Both the position numbers and the translations under genes were made by a program. Below the pieces are notes generated by a model, which had not been told where the DNA came from, did not search any database, and saw only the letters and a list, made by a program, of their open reading frames with translations. DNA of 44,858 nt from Candidatus Obscuribacterales bacterium (lineage in GTDB: Bacteria > Cyanobacteriota > Vampirovibrionia > Obscuribacterales > Obscuribacteraceae), in NCBI GenBank assembly GCA_019752635.1, contig JAIELX010000039.1, forward strand, positions 1-44,858, given 5' to 3'. Below, in pieces: positions 32,085-40,968 of this stretch (position 1 is the stretch's first letter; each line of letters starts with the position of its first letter).

Positions 32085-33254
32085 CTATTTAGCGGGTGAG
32101 CCGGTTAATGCTGCAATCTCGGTGAGAGCAGAGCCGACTCCAATGCCTGATGGACAGCGGTATCCCAACAAATGCAAACACGTCTCCAATGCGGCAAGCG
32201 TCATCAAGATATCTCTTTCGAAAACGTAGCCCATGTGTCCAACACGAAATATCTTGTTTTTCAATTCCTCTTGCCCGTCAGCAAGCCTAATTTGATAACG
32301 CTCTTTCATCGTTCGACGAATGGCATCGACAGATAAGCTGGCAGGTGGCAAGGCTGCGGTGATTGTCGGGCTCGCACAGCTTTCCGGGACAAACAATTTG
32401 AGCCCCATACCGGTAAGTCCGGCTCTCAAAGCTTTCTTCATTCGTTCATGTCGTGAACCGATGGCCACGATACCTTCTTGTTGAATCATATCGAGCGAGC
32501 TTTTCAGCGCCAGAATCATCGACACGTTTGGCGTAAACGGCGTCGTTTCGCTTTCCAGCGATTTGCGATAGCGGCCAAAATCAAAATAGAACTTAGGACA
32601 TTTGGAAGTTTCATACGCCTGAAGAGCGCGTTCGCCGCAGAACACCACCGCCAATCCCGGGGGCAACATCAAAGCTTTCTGACTGCCGGCGACCATAACA
32701 TCAACGCCCCACGCGCTGAACGAAATCGGCACCGCGCCGAAGCTCGTGACAGTGTCTGCAATACAAAGCGCTCCATGCTCGCGTATGGCTAAACTGAGCT
32801 GCTGCAGATCGTTTATAACACCAGTGGACGTCTCGTTATGAGTTACGGTCACAGCCTTAAAAAGGCGTCCCTTGTCTTCCTGTAGGCGCTTGCGCAACAG
32901 GTCCAGGGTGATCGGTTGTCCCGCGGGCACAACCACGCGTTCGACCTTGCAGCCGTATGCTTCGGCAATCTTCGCCCACCGTTCGCCGAATACTCCGCAC
33001 ACCAGACTCAGCACCTCGTCGCCCGGGCTGAGAGTGTTGGCGATCGCCGCTTCCATCGCACCCGTTCCGGACGATGTAAGAATGAAAACCTCGTCTTCGC
33101 ATGCTGCCAGCTTTTTCAAAGCAGCGGTGGCAGCCATGAAAATTTTGGAAAACTCCTTGGTTCTGTGCCCCAGAGGATGCCGCGCCATTTCAAGCAGCAC
33201 CTCGTCGGGGACTGGAGTCGGTCCGGGTATCATCAGAAATTCTTTCGGGTCCAT
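32085..33254 (-). CDS. class V aminotransferase (alanine/serine-glyoxylate type)
   Basis: PLP-dependent enzyme related to alanine-glyoxylate and serine-glyoxylate aminotransferases; also called the 'soluble hydrogenase 42-kDa subunit' family in Cyanobacteria. N-terminal motif MIPGPTPVPDEVL, SSGTGAMEAA (phosphate site), HNETSTG, ADTVTSFG (Asp of the pyridine ring) and the Schiff-base Lys193 in AGSQKALMLPPG. 389 aa. I chose the ATG at 33254, AGGAAG 7 nt upstream; a TTG two codons earlier overlaps the upstream stop codon. It follows the zinc-ribbon gene with a 2-nt gap, so one operon. Transfers the amino group from Ser or Ala to glyoxylate; direction not known from sequence. Confidence 0.87.
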   Translation of the reverse strand: MDPKEFLMIPGPTPVPDEVLLEMARHPLGHRTKEFSKIFMAATAALKKLAACEDEVFILTSSGTGAMEAAIANTLSPGDEVLSLVCGVFGERWAKIAEAYGCKVERVVVPAGQPITLDLLRKRLQEDKGRLFKAVTVTHNETSTGVINDLQQLSLAIREHGALCIADTVTSFGAVPISFSAWGVDVMVAGSQKALMLPPGLAVVFCGERALQAYETSKCPKFYFDFGRYRKSLESETTPFTPNVSMILALKSSLDMIQQEGIVAIGSRHERMKKALRAGLTGMGLKLFVPESCASPTITAALPPASLSVDAIRRTMKERYQIRLADGQEELKNKIFRVGHMGYVFERDILMTLAALETCLHLLGYRCPSGIGVGSALTEIAALTGSPAK

Positions 33255-33256
33255 GC

Positions 33257-33625
33257 TCAAACTTCCTGTTCCAGTGAAAACACTTCAAAATCGATCTTGT
33301 CGGGCTTATACGAAACGCTGCTATATCCGGTGATTACATCACCTTCAATGGTGACGAGCATCTCTTGAACTTCAGGGTAGCAATCGCTCCAGGTAGGGCA
33401 CCGCAAGTTTTCGCACTCGAAGTAACCAATGGTCTTAAAATTGCCGCCGATAGGTCGTTCCGAGGGCCAGGTCGGTTTACCGTCCCATGAAATCTTGTCG
33501 CCGGGTTTGTACTTGATGCCTTTGACAGCGCCCGCTCTAAAGCCAATTCCACACTCCACGGGGTGTCCGCATTTTGGACACTGCAGATCGACGTCAAGCT
33601 GATTGGAGCCATTAATCCCGGACAC
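33257..33625 (-). CDS. zinc-ribbon protein, 122 aa
   Basis: No family named. N-terminal zinc-ribbon half-site CPKCGHPVECG near residue 16 and a second Cys set CENLRCPTWSDC further on; together these could hold one or two metal ions. C-terminal strand-rich segment with VTIEGDVITGYSSVSY. Start: GTG at 33625, with AGGAG 7 nt upstream, giving MSGINGSNQLDVDLQ. A TTG 108 nt upstream extends the frame, but that part overlaps the leucine-dehydrogenase terminator and is improbable. Ends 2 nt before the aminotransferase gene, so coupled to it. Confidence 0.7.
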   Translation of the reverse strand: MSGINGSNQLDVDLQCPKCGHPVECGIGFRAGAVKGIKYKPGDKISWDGKPTWPSERPIGGNFKTIGYFECENLRCPTWSDCYPEVQEMLVTIEGDVITGYSSVSYKPDKIDFEVFSLEQEV

Positions 33626-33734
33626 CGCAAAACTCCTGCACTCATCGATTAACTCAGTAAAATATATCCGCAAACCGCTCTTGAGAACTCGGTTTCCGAA
33701 GTTCTTTAATGCTGCGATCGCAAACAAAACCAAA

Positions 33735-33760
33735 GGAGCTCAGCACACGCCGAGCTCCTC
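33735..33760 (-). terminator. intrinsic terminator of leucine dehydrogenase
   Basis: Minus-strand reading: AGGAGCTC, a 10-nt loop, GAGCTCCT, then TTGGTTTTGTTTG. 22 nt past the stop at 33783. Confidence 0.8.
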
Positions 33761-33782
33761 TGTAATCTGATGGTCGCAAACT

Positions 33783-34859
33783 TCAGGCCGTTACGACCTG
33801 ACGTTGCGACCCGTTACCTTTTTTTTCGTTCAGGCGCTCTTCAGCAAGTCTGTCAGCCGCTATGTGAGGAGCAATACCTTCACGCTTGGCCATGGCCAAA
33901 ATGTTGGCGATTGTATGCCCAATCTTGTTCACGCGGGTCAAAACCAGTTCGCGATTGTAGCCTTCCAGCTCACAAGCTACGTTGATGACGCCACCACTAT
34001 TAATGGCATAGTCAGGTGCGTAGATTATGTTGCGCTTCATCAGTTCATTTCCGTCGGACTCATTTTCCAGCTGATTGTTAGCTGCGCCCGCTACCACTCT
34101 GCACTTGAGCTTGGGAATTGTTTCGCGATTGAGAATCGCACCCAGGGCGCAAGGCGAGAAAACTTCACACTCGGTATCGTAGATTACGTCCGGGGTGACA
34201 ATGGTTGCACCGAACTCGTCACGCACCTTTTCCAACTGCGCTTCGTAGATGTCGGTTACGAGTAACTTCGCTCCTGCTGCCGAAAGCAGACTGCACAGGT
34301 GATAGCCAACATTGCCCACACCTTGCACTGCAACACGCATGCCTTGCAAGTCTTCACCAAGCCCGGCAGCCTTCACGGCAGCCTTGAGCCCCTGGAACAC
34401 GCCCAGCGCAGTGAAACACGAAGGGTCACCACTGCCGCCCTCGTTGCTTCCACCGACAGCGTACTTTGTTTGCGTTCTGACGGTGTCAATGTCGGCTTCT
34501 TTCATTCCAACATCTTCTGCCGTGATGTAGCGACCACCAAGCCACTCTACGCTCCGACCGAATGCTTTCATAAGCGCTTCGGTTTTATCCTTGCGAGCAT
34601 CACCGATGATAACGGCCTTGCCACCGCCGAGATCGAGACCGGCTAGCGAGGCTTTGTATGTCATACCGCGCGATAGTCTCAAAACATCACGCAGAGCCTC
34701 ACCTTCCGACTTGTACGGCCACATCCTGCAACCGCCCAAAGACGGTCCCAGAACGGTACTGTGAATACCGATGATGGCCTTTAAGCCGGTGTCTTTATCC
34801 TGAAAGAACGCTACTTGCTCGTGGCCGTAGTCTTCCAAGTCTCTAAAGAGTTCTACCAT
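33783..34859 (-). CDS. leucine dehydrogenase (Glu/Leu/Phe/Val family)
   Basis: NAD-dependent oxidative deaminase of branched-chain amino acids to 2-oxo acids, first step of leucine/valine breakdown or branched fatty-acid precursor supply. The leucine-dehydrogenase form of the substrate motif LGGCRMWPY is present, with Lys69 in RGMTYKASLAGLDLGGGK and catalytic Lys81 in GGGK, followed by ITAEDVGM. The Rossmann motif is VAVQGVGNVGYH and the C-terminal part has CALGAILN and AGAANNQL. 358 aa is the family length. Start ATG at 34859, with AGGAG 8 nt upstream; the 15 residues before it are unlike the family. Phenylalanine or valine dehydrogenase are alternatives. Confidence 0.9.
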   Translation of the reverse strand: MVELFRDLEDYGHEQVAFFQDKDTGLKAIIGIHSTVLGPSLGGCRMWPYKSEGEALRDVLRLSRGMTYKASLAGLDLGGGKAVIIGDARKDKTEALMKAFGRSVEWLGGRYITAEDVGMKEADIDTVRTQTKYAVGGSNEGGSGDPSCFTALGVFQGLKAAVKAAGLGEDLQGMRVAVQGVGNVGYHLCSLLSAAGAKLLVTDIYEAQLEKVRDEFGATIVTPDVIYDTECEVFSPCALGAILNRETIPKLKCRVVAGAANNQLENESDGNELMKRNIIYAPDYAINSGGVINVACELEGYNRELVLTRVNKIGHTIANILAMAKREGIAPHIAADRLAEERLNEKKGNGSQRQVVTA

Positions 34860-35561
34860 TTCCGATCTCCTGTCAATGCCCGGTCGGGCGCAAAAGGAAC
34901 GCACGGAGGACTCTAGCGCATTTGCAAAGAGTGCCGTGTTTGGCGCCTAAGATATTAGACCGTGTGTGCGCTGTCAACTACGGCAGAGGCGTATATCCAA
35001 CAGGGTACCGTAAACAGTTTCTAACAGATTGTAGACCGCCCAACCATGACTACTTCAGGATCAATTTATCATTCCCGGGCCATCCGCCGAACGCGGGAGT
35101 AGATATCGAGCGATCCGTACAACGACTATGCAGCAACAATTGTGAGCGCCGTCACATCTACAGGTTGGCACAAACGCCAAGACCGAGTCACACCACATAC
35201 GCTACCATTTTCGACCAAGTCAAGGCCGTTGGCGCCACCACATATCATGGCACACAATATTGCGCAGATTGACATTCTGAGCTTAGGCGCTAACGTGCGC
35301 GAAGCGCTGTCTAATCGTCGGATGGGGGAATCCACCGGTTTGCAGTCCCGGGGGCATTGAATCCGCCCGCTCCGCCTCAATAGTCTCAGCTATAAACCTC
35401 CTGCTCCTGCCCTCCCTGAACAATCGCCGCAAACAAACAGACCAACGCCCACCGCCGTCCTTCGCCACCACGAAACCACCGTGAGTCGGCACACGCACGA
35501 ACGCGCATGCGCATCTTCGTTCTCATGCAATGGCAACAAGGATCTCTCAGGAGTCGTTCAG
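34860..35561. other. 700-bp gene-free stretch before the second GC-rich island
   Basis: No open frame with a ribosome site. Positions 35231-35251 hold the second copy of the 21-base motif of 7690-7710. Nothing else recognised. Confidence 0.55.
35231..35251. repeat. 21-base dispersed motif, copy 2
   Basis: GGCGCCACCACATAT followed by CATGGC; 20 of 21 bases match the copy at 7690-7710, same orientation. Located about 310 bp before a small membrane-protein gene, as the first copy is about 680 bp before another. Confidence 0.5.
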
Positions 35562-35846
35562 ATGACCTGGCTGTTTCAAGCACTTTGCTGCGCCCTGCTG
35601 GCCGCCGGCTGTTCCCTCGTCGGAGCCACTATCGGCCACTATTTGCTTCGCCGCTTCGCCGATGCGACACTGGTCTTTGCCGTCACGGCCGGGCTGATCG
35701 GCGTTTGGCTTTGGAAGCTGCAATACCTGCCCAACGTTGATCCGACCGTACTCTTCAGCGGCTACCTGGTTTGTTTCTCGGTCGCCACGATCGGAACCAA
35801 CAAAATTTTCAAACCGCGAACACCACTCAATTTAAAAGTGAACTGA
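35562..35846 (+). CDS. small membrane protein, 94 aa
   Basis: Unrecognised. Three hydrophobic segments: residues 3-28, 36-52 and 64-80. Short basic C-terminus KIFKPRTPLNLKVN. Start ATG at 35562 with AGGAG 8 nt upstream; longer in-frame readings lack a site. 94 bp before the LURP-one-like gene on the same strand, with no hairpin between, so the two may be cotranscribed. Codon use is as GC-rich as the 8.4-22.8 kb block. Confidence 0.65.
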   Translation: MTWLFQALCCALLAAGCSLVGATIGHYLLRRFADATLVFAVTAGLIGVWLWKLQYLPNVDPTVLFSGYLVCFSVATIGTNKIFKPRTPLNLKVN

Positions 35847-35939
35847 GCGGACCGTCAGCACCGGAGCTCCAGCACGTACTGCTGGCATTGACGAACCCGG
35901 CGCCGCGCGAATTTCCTCAACCAAAACGAGGTTACCAAA

Positions 35940-36575
35940 ATGAATCGAGCTTCCTCCGATTCACTGAAGATCAAGGGCAAGATCGCACTGGCAATCGTCG
36001 CCGTCGCGGCCCTGCTCACATGGTTCTACTGGCCTCCGACGGCGGCGAAGACGATCCCGCAACTCCCTTGGCAGTTCTCGATGAGCGAACACACCTGGAA
36101 CCTCGGCCACGTGTTCGACATCCAGGGAACCGACGGCACCACCTACGGCACCATCGAGAACAAGTGGTTCCGCTCCCACAGCACGTTCCACTACTACGAC
36201 AACGACGGCAACCTGGTCGCCTACGGGCGGAAAGCGTGGTTCTCGATCGGCACGCGCATCGAGGTGTACGACGCCAACGACACCTACATCGGCTGCTTGC
36301 AGAAGCAAGTCCTCAGCTCCGCGTTCAGCTTCGGCACCATCTACTCGGTGCTCGACGCGAAAGGCAACGAAGTCGCCACATCCCGCAAGCTTACCATCAT
36401 CACGACCGGCATCGACCTCTACGGTAAGGACGGAGCGAAGGTCGCCTCGCTCAGCCGTCCGCTGAGCCTCGTGGCGGACACCTGGAACGTCACAGTGGAC
36501 AAACCCGACGTGATCGACTCGCGCATGCTGGTCATGATCGGCGTGTTCAAGACAATGGCCGACTCCGGCAAGTAG
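35940..36575 (+). CDS. LURP-one/tubby-C-like domain protein, membrane-anchored
   Basis: N-terminal single transmembrane helix (about 14-31) followed by a beta-rich domain resembling the LOR/tubby C-terminal-like fold (also called scramblase-like). The characteristic alternation of 'strand-Asp-x-x-Gly-x-x-(V/I)' is seen: FDIQGTDGTTYGTIE, YYDNDGNLVAYGR, IEVYDANDTYIG, SVLDAKGNEVATS, IDLYGKDGAKVASL. Such domains bind lipids or have unknown roles. 211 aa. Start ATG at 35940 with CGAGG 9 nt upstream. Followed by a terminator. Fold assignment is from motif rhythm only. Confidence 0.6.
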   Translation: MNRASSDSLKIKGKIALAIVAVAALLTWFYWPPTAAKTIPQLPWQFSMSEHTWNLGHVFDIQGTDGTTYGTIENKWFRSHSTFHYYDNDGNLVAYGRKAWFSIGTRIEVYDANDTYIGCLQKQVLSSAFSFGTIYSVLDAKGNEVATSRKLTIITTGIDLYGKDGAKVASLSRPLSLVADTWNVTVDKPDVIDSRMLVMIGVFKTMADSGK

Positions 36576-36588
36576 AAGCAAATCAGTG

Positions 36589-36630
36589 CCGCAGGCGGTC
36601 CAACGCCGCCCCGCCTGCGGTTTCCTTTCC
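36589..36630 (+). terminator. 10-bp hairpin with T-rich tail
   Basis: Arms CCGCAGGCGG (36589-36598) and CCGCCTGCGG (36611-36620) followed by TTTCCTTTCC. 13 nt past the stop of the LURP-one-like gene. Confidence 0.75.
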
Positions 36631-36966
36631 ACACTCAACACCGAGCCGCAAGCGTAACTTCCGACCGTCGAGTACAAGACCGCTGGACCAAAGCGGTCCG
36701 ATCCACCTCTACATGATCGGCGATCCCTTCTACGCCGACACCACGATTTACCGGCTGCGCAACCTCGGGCTGCCGAGGCGCCAAAAGGCTCGGACTGCTG
36801 CAATCCGATTTCCCGCGTTTAGCACTTTGGGCATTTCTACTATCCAGCCTCGTCGCACCCCGACAAGCAATAGGCAGATAGAGCCTCACTTCCTAACACC
36901 TCGCGAAACTTCTCCGACGAATTTTCGTTCATCTGCCTACTGTCGCTTCTAGTATTGTGCAAAGTC
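36631..36966. other. gene-free stretch between convergent genes
   Basis: Lies between the two terminators of the converging LURP-one-like and HEXXH-protein genes. Short open frames exist without ribosome sites. Nothing recognised. Confidence 0.5.
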
Positions 36967-37018
36967 AAAAAAAGAGTGAGGGCGATAGACTTTTGCAAGT
37001 CCATTACCCTCACTCTTT
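36967..37018 (-). terminator. intrinsic terminator of the HEXXH-protein gene
   Basis: Arms AAAGAGTGAGGG (36971-36982) and CCCTCACTCTTT (37007-37018), with an inner GACTT/AAGTC pairing. On the minus strand the stem runs into seven T residues. 48 nt past the stop. Confidence 0.88.
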
Positions 37019-37066
37019 CCGCACAACCAGACAGAGTAGGATTCGACAGCTTCCAATCGCACAAGT

Positions 37067-38419
37067 TCAACGTGACTTCTTCTCAAAGTCGTTTACAGCG
37101 ACGGCGTTCTTCCTGGTGTTGGCGACCACGTTACCATCAGCGTTTCGAATGTAGCGAGAAGTACGCGACACTTCGACTTGATAATGAACTTGATTGCCCC
37201 ACTGATCGAAGCCCTGACGCCACTCGTACTGGACGTCCCGGCCGTAAGCGTTATCAATCTCGTTCTGGTCCAATCGCTTAACCACTTCGTAGAGCCCCGG
37301 ATTCTCCTTAAGCAGAGAAGCGCGATAGACTCCACCGAGACGATAAACCATAACGCCCTCCGCGTAGGTCTCCGAAGGATTCGGGAAGTAGTATGTCATC
37401 GGCCGGTGCGCCGCAATTTTTCGCAATTCGGACTTCGAGATCTCCGGCTCGCCCGCGATAGTCTTGCCGGTCTCGTCACAAGGGAAGTATTCGCTTGTTT
37501 TGTCGTTGAGCCGGTAGTAAATGTGTGCGCCGTTCGAGTCCTTTCGAGTGGACTTCACAGCCCAAATGCGATTGCCGTCACCATCGACGCCACAGTCACG
37601 AAAACCGAATTTGGCAGCCTCGTCCTTCTGCAGATCCGTCCACCAGCCAATGTTGTTCTGATGGTTGTGAGAGATCTCGTGCAAAGTGAGCGCTTCAATA
37701 CTGCCGTAAGAGTGACCGAGCTTTGCCTTCGGGTTGAAGGGCGCATCACGTTCCAGAACCGGACGTCCGTCGCAGGAACCTATGTAGTAATGAATCGCCG
37801 GGCGGCCGTTGCGATCACCTCTCCACGACGCCAGCGGTCTTTCACCTCTGGTGAGGTCATCCGTGAGGAAGTAAAACTTCAACCCCTTTCCTCCGTTTTC
37901 TCCCTTCTGGCTGGGCTGTGCGCGATAGAGGGCGGCTTCAATACCGTAAAGTTCATTCAAGCGCGGAGCGCGACAAAGGACATCCTTATCCTGACTCCAT
38001 TCGCCTTTATCGTTCTTCACCCATTGCTTGTCGATCACTTCAGCTTCGGTCGCGAATTCAACATCGAAGGTGGCGCTGATTTTTTTCACTTTGGCATCGA
38101 CAAGCGCTTTGAGCTGTGTCTTCGCAGAGTTGAGACCGTCTTTGGTGCCCGGTGTCGAGAACAACTCGATGTCACCGCCGGCTTTCAGAGTAAAGACGAA
38201 ACGGTTCTGCGCGAAGCTGACACTGATACCGTTTTTGGTGGCAAACTCGAGGGCGGCTTCTTCCAGCTCATTAGCGGACTTGGCGTGGGAATCAGCTACA
38301 GCAGACCCGCCGAGTCCGTTGCAGGTATCGAAGCGTTCGACGGTTTGAGCAGTGCCGTTACCCTGCGCGAAAACCAAGAATGCGAACAAGAGCGCCCAGA
38401 TACTAGTCGGGCGGAGCAT
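37067..38419 (-). CDS. exported putative zinc metalloprotease (HEXXH)
   Basis: Signal peptide of about 24 residues (hydrophobic core WALLFAFLVFAQG, then TAQ-T). Zincin motif LHEISHNHQNN (His247, Glu248, His251) and, about 100 residues on, NPSETYAEGVM, whose Glu350 or Glu354 may be the third ligand, as in gluzincins. The rest has no family I recognise; a Trp/Asp-rich segment with GWWTDLQKDEAAKFGFRDCG lies between. 450 aa. Four or more Cys in the mature part could pair. Start ATG at 38419, AGGTG upstream. The gene stands alone and is closed by a strong terminator. Protease activity is inferred from the motif only. Confidence 0.65.
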   Translation of the reverse strand: MLRPTSIWALLFAFLVFAQGNGTAQTVERFDTCNGLGGSAVADSHAKSANELEEAALEFATKNGISVSFAQNRFVFTLKAGGDIELFSTPGTKDGLNSAKTQLKALVDAKVKKISATFDVEFATEAEVIDKQWVKNDKGEWSQDKDVLCRAPRLNELYGIEAALYRAQPSQKGENGGKGLKFYFLTDDLTRGERPLASWRGDRNGRPAIHYYIGSCDGRPVLERDAPFNPKAKLGHSYGSIEALTLHEISHNHQNNIGWWTDLQKDEAAKFGFRDCGVDGDGNRIWAVKSTRKDSNGAHIYYRLNDKTSEYFPCDETGKTIAGEPEISKSELRKIAAHRPMTYYFPNPSETYAEGVMVYRLGGVYRASLLKENPGLYEVVKRLDQNEIDNAYGRDVQYEWRQGFDQWGNQVHYQVEVSRTSRYIRNADGNVVANTRKNAVAVNDFEKKSR

Positions 38420-38735
38420 GACACACCTGTGGAATTAGGTTCTATTTGAGTGCGTTCAGGAAGTGGAACGACAGAGAGTCACAATGAGACCTGCTTGAGA
38501 TCGTTTGTTTCCTGTTGGCGTGAAGTCTTCGGTGTTTAAAAATGGACTGACAGAGAGTTCGACTTAGGTATGCCAAAACCTACGGTGTCAGCGCCACCAG
38601 TTCAAGAGCAGCGCCTGGCGACACAAACTGTCAAGCTGTTCTCCGTGGCAAAAATCGCATCACTGCAATTCGCGCAGCGCCGCAAAGGAATGCCCGGAAT
38701 GAAGCCGAGCTAAGAAGCGTTAGAAAGAGACAAAG
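38420..38735. other. gene-free stretch
   Basis: About 315 bp between two minus-strand genes. ACAGAGAGT occurs twice (near 38469 and 38550), the second as GACTGACAGAGAGTTC. No gene, hairpin or promoter I would defend. Confidence 0.5.
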
Positions 38736-39188
38736 TTAGCGCTGCGGCCCGGTTACGTTACCTTTGAGCGGCAAAACGCGCATTTGCTTGATACCGGCGC
38801 CAGCGGCAGCATCCATCACTGCTACGACATATTTCTGCTGAGCATCAGCGTCTGATTGCAGCTCAAGCGGAATGTCCTGCTTGCCGCTCTGTTGCTGTGC
38901 CTGTTGAATTCGGGTCTGAATGGTGAACGAATCCGGCGGATTCACTGGCGACCCGTTTACAAGTACCACGCCACCGGTGTTCACCTCAACGCGGATCTTC
39001 GGTCCGTTATCAGGAGGTGGCGGCGTCGAGTTCGCCGACGGGGCCGGCGGCGGATCAATCTTGAGAACCGTTTGGTTTACCAGTGGCGCAACCAGAATCA
39101 TGATGACCAGCAGCACCAGAAATACGTCGGTCAAAGGCGTGACATTGATTTCGGTGAAGGATTCACCGGCTCTACCACCCATTGCCAT
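38736..39188 (-). CDS. ExbD/TolR-family biopolymer transport protein
   Basis: Stator-type protein that works with an ExbB/TolQ channel and the proton gradient to energise outer-envelope transport or integrity. N-terminal ESFTEINVTPLTDVFLVLLV holds the family motif with Asp in the single transmembrane helix (about 18-37), the proton-carrying residue. The periplasmic part begins with a Pro-rich spacer (DPPPAPSANSTPPPPDNGP) and then a folded domain with VVLVNGSPVN and AVMDAAAGAGIKQMRVL. 150 aa. Start ATG at 39188; GGAGG lies 11 nt upstream. No exbB or tonB/tolA is in the window, so its partner is elsewhere. Confidence 0.9.
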   Translation of the reverse strand: MAMGGRAGESFTEINVTPLTDVFLVLLVIMILVAPLVNQTVLKIDPPPAPSANSTPPPPDNGPKIRVEVNTGGVVLVNGSPVNPPDSFTIQTRIQQAQQQSGKQDIPLELQSDADAQQKYVVAVMDAAAGAGIKQMRVLPLKGNVTGPQR

Positions 39189-39673
39189 AAGATTCTGATC
39201 CTCCGGTTCTCAACTAGAAATGTTCATAGTAAGTCTGTACAAAGCCCACCGAGTATTTGATCGGCATGAAACCTATATTAGCGTTTTTCCACTTTTCCAA
39301 CCAGCGGATTAACCCGGAATGCATGTTTGCCAAGCCGCGCTAATGATATTTCAGTGAATTTGCTCTTTGATCGGGCTTTCGAACCATTGTGACGTTCCGA
39401 AATGCCCCTTCTCGAGACCGCAGCTCCCGGCGTCACGCGGCCGACTCTTGAAGTATCGCAATACGGATCTATAGACTGCACTGACAATTCATCCATCGTT
39501 CCAAAGGCAGTATTCAAGAGGCTTTTCAAACTTCTTGCCAACCACTCGACAATAATTCTCCTGCACCAAGCCGTGCAGTAACCTTTTCGACCGATTCGCC
39601 AAGCTCGTGGATGACAATGCCGCCGGACTCCCCTATTATGTCTGGCTAATCATTACCGTCCCGGGTTGTAAAA
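39189..39673. other. gene-free stretch upstream of exbD and the deaminase
   Basis: Divergent region of 485 bp. A minus-strand frame at 39278-39541 opens with TTG and lacks a ribosome site; I do not call it. Nothing else recognised. Confidence 0.45.
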
Positions 39674-40753
39674 GTGGCCCCCAACGAGCTCACCGACATT
39701 TCCGAGCGTGACGCTCATTTCCAGAAACTGCCGAAAGTGCTCCTTCACGAGCATCTAGATTGTTCGCTGAGACCGCAAACAATGCTGGAGATGTGGAGCA
39801 AAATTGGTTTTGCGGCCGGTCCCGAGAACTTCCCGATGGACGTGGCAACAGAGTGGATGAACGGAAATCACCGAGAGGCGGTTGCGCGTTACCAACGATT
39901 CTTGCAAACCGAAGCAAGCAAATCGCTGTCAAGGTATGTGCAAGCGATCGTCTATCACATTCTGCCCTTGATGCAGACCACGGAGAGTTTGACGCGGATA
40001 ACTCGCGAACGAATGGAAGACGCTGCCACAGATGGAATCGTGGCGATGCAGCTACGCTTCGCGCCGCAATTGCACACGCATGCAGGACTGACTTTGCACA
40101 AGGTAATGGACGCAATCATCGCCGGACTTGACAGAACATCCATACCTGTTGTCCTGGTAATCTGCGCACTGCGTCATGAAGACGAAGAGATGGCGCGAAA
40201 ACTCGTTGACCTGGCCATTGAGTACCGCTCGCGTGTCGGGCTATTCGACCTCGCCGGCGATGAACACGCCAACCCTGGCGTGTTGACCTGGTGGGCGAGG
40301 CAAGCCGCAAGAGCACGAGAGCACGGCATTGAGTCCGACATACACTTGTGGGAGACAGACCAGCCGAAAGCTCAGGACATAGAGCGCCTCGTTGAATACG
40401 GGATCGACAGGATAGGGCACGGTGTTCAAGGCGACCTTCAAGGCAGCCACCTCCTGGAGGTCTGCCCAACTTCCAACCTGATTACGGGAGTGATCCCGTC
40501 CATACACCAACATCCCGTCGACCGCTTGCTCAAATCCGGTAAACGCGTGACCATCAACACCGATGGCACACTGCTAACCGCAACGACACTGAGCGGCGAA
40601 TACAAGTTGCTGGCGGACACCTTCGGTTGGGGACTCGCTGAATTTCACCATGTGAACCTCACAGCGTTGCACACCATCCCTCTGCCTGAGCAAACAAAGA
40701 ATGAGATTGGCGCTCTCCTCAGCGCTGCTTACGTCGACTCGGTCAAACGATAG
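39674..40753 (+). CDS. adenosine-deaminase-like protein, paralogue 2
   Basis: Same family and same unusual motifs as the protein at 20681-21853: LLHEHLDCSLRPQT (His25, His27), FDLAGDEHANPG, SDIHLWETDQP (His224, Glu227), RIGHG (His249) and INTDGTLL (Asp297, then Gly). Roughly half the residues match the paralogue by eye over the common part; this copy lacks the ~27-residue basic extension. 359 aa, typical of adenosine deaminases. Start GTG at 39674 is the only candidate close to the domain start; no good ribosome site precedes it. Codon use is less GC-rich than paralogue 1, so the copies have distinct histories or expression. Classical substrate would be adenosine; the HLWE and DG changes leave this open. 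Confidence 0.78.
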   Translation: MAPNELTDISERDAHFQKLPKVLLHEHLDCSLRPQTMLEMWSKIGFAAGPENFPMDVATEWMNGNHREAVARYQRFLQTEASKSLSRYVQAIVYHILPLMQTTESLTRITRERMEDAATDGIVAMQLRFAPQLHTHAGLTLHKVMDAIIAGLDRTSIPVVLVICALRHEDEEMARKLVDLAIEYRSRVGLFDLAGDEHANPGVLTWWARQAARAREHGIESDIHLWETDQPKAQDIERLVEYGIDRIGHGVQGDLQGSHLLEVCPTSNLITGVIPSIHQHPVDRLLKSGKRVTINTDGTLLTATTLSGEYKLLADTFGWGLAEFHHVNLTALHTIPLPEQTKNEIGALLSAAYVDSVKR

Positions 40754-40846
40754 CATTCCTGACGAAGGGACAACCGACTATCGCTTCCAACGCCCTCTCC
40801 GCGCGCATAGCGGGCAGAGCGTTGCAAGCGCCAGGGTGAATCCCAC

Positions 40847-40889
40847 ACAGCCGGAGCGTTTAGCGCTTGCACTTAGCTATTCCGGCTGC
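40847..40889 (+). terminator. 8-bp hairpin after the deaminase gene
   Basis: CAGCCGGA and TCCGGCTG pair around a 26-nt loop. A second possible stem, AACGC..CTCT with AGAGCGTT, lies at 40790-40825. No T tract; weak. Confidence 0.35.
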
Positions 40890-40968
40890 GTTCCTCTAAT
40901 CACTTGACTCCCCTCTTGTGCCATTGCGGCTGCCTGTTGCAGCTGCGATCAACTACGGAGTAGAAATC

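Noticed and set aside
39278..39541. Minus-strand open frame of 87 codons upstream of exbD
   Set aside because: TTG start without a ribosome site; the internal ATG also has only GGAA at poor spacing; no family-like motif.
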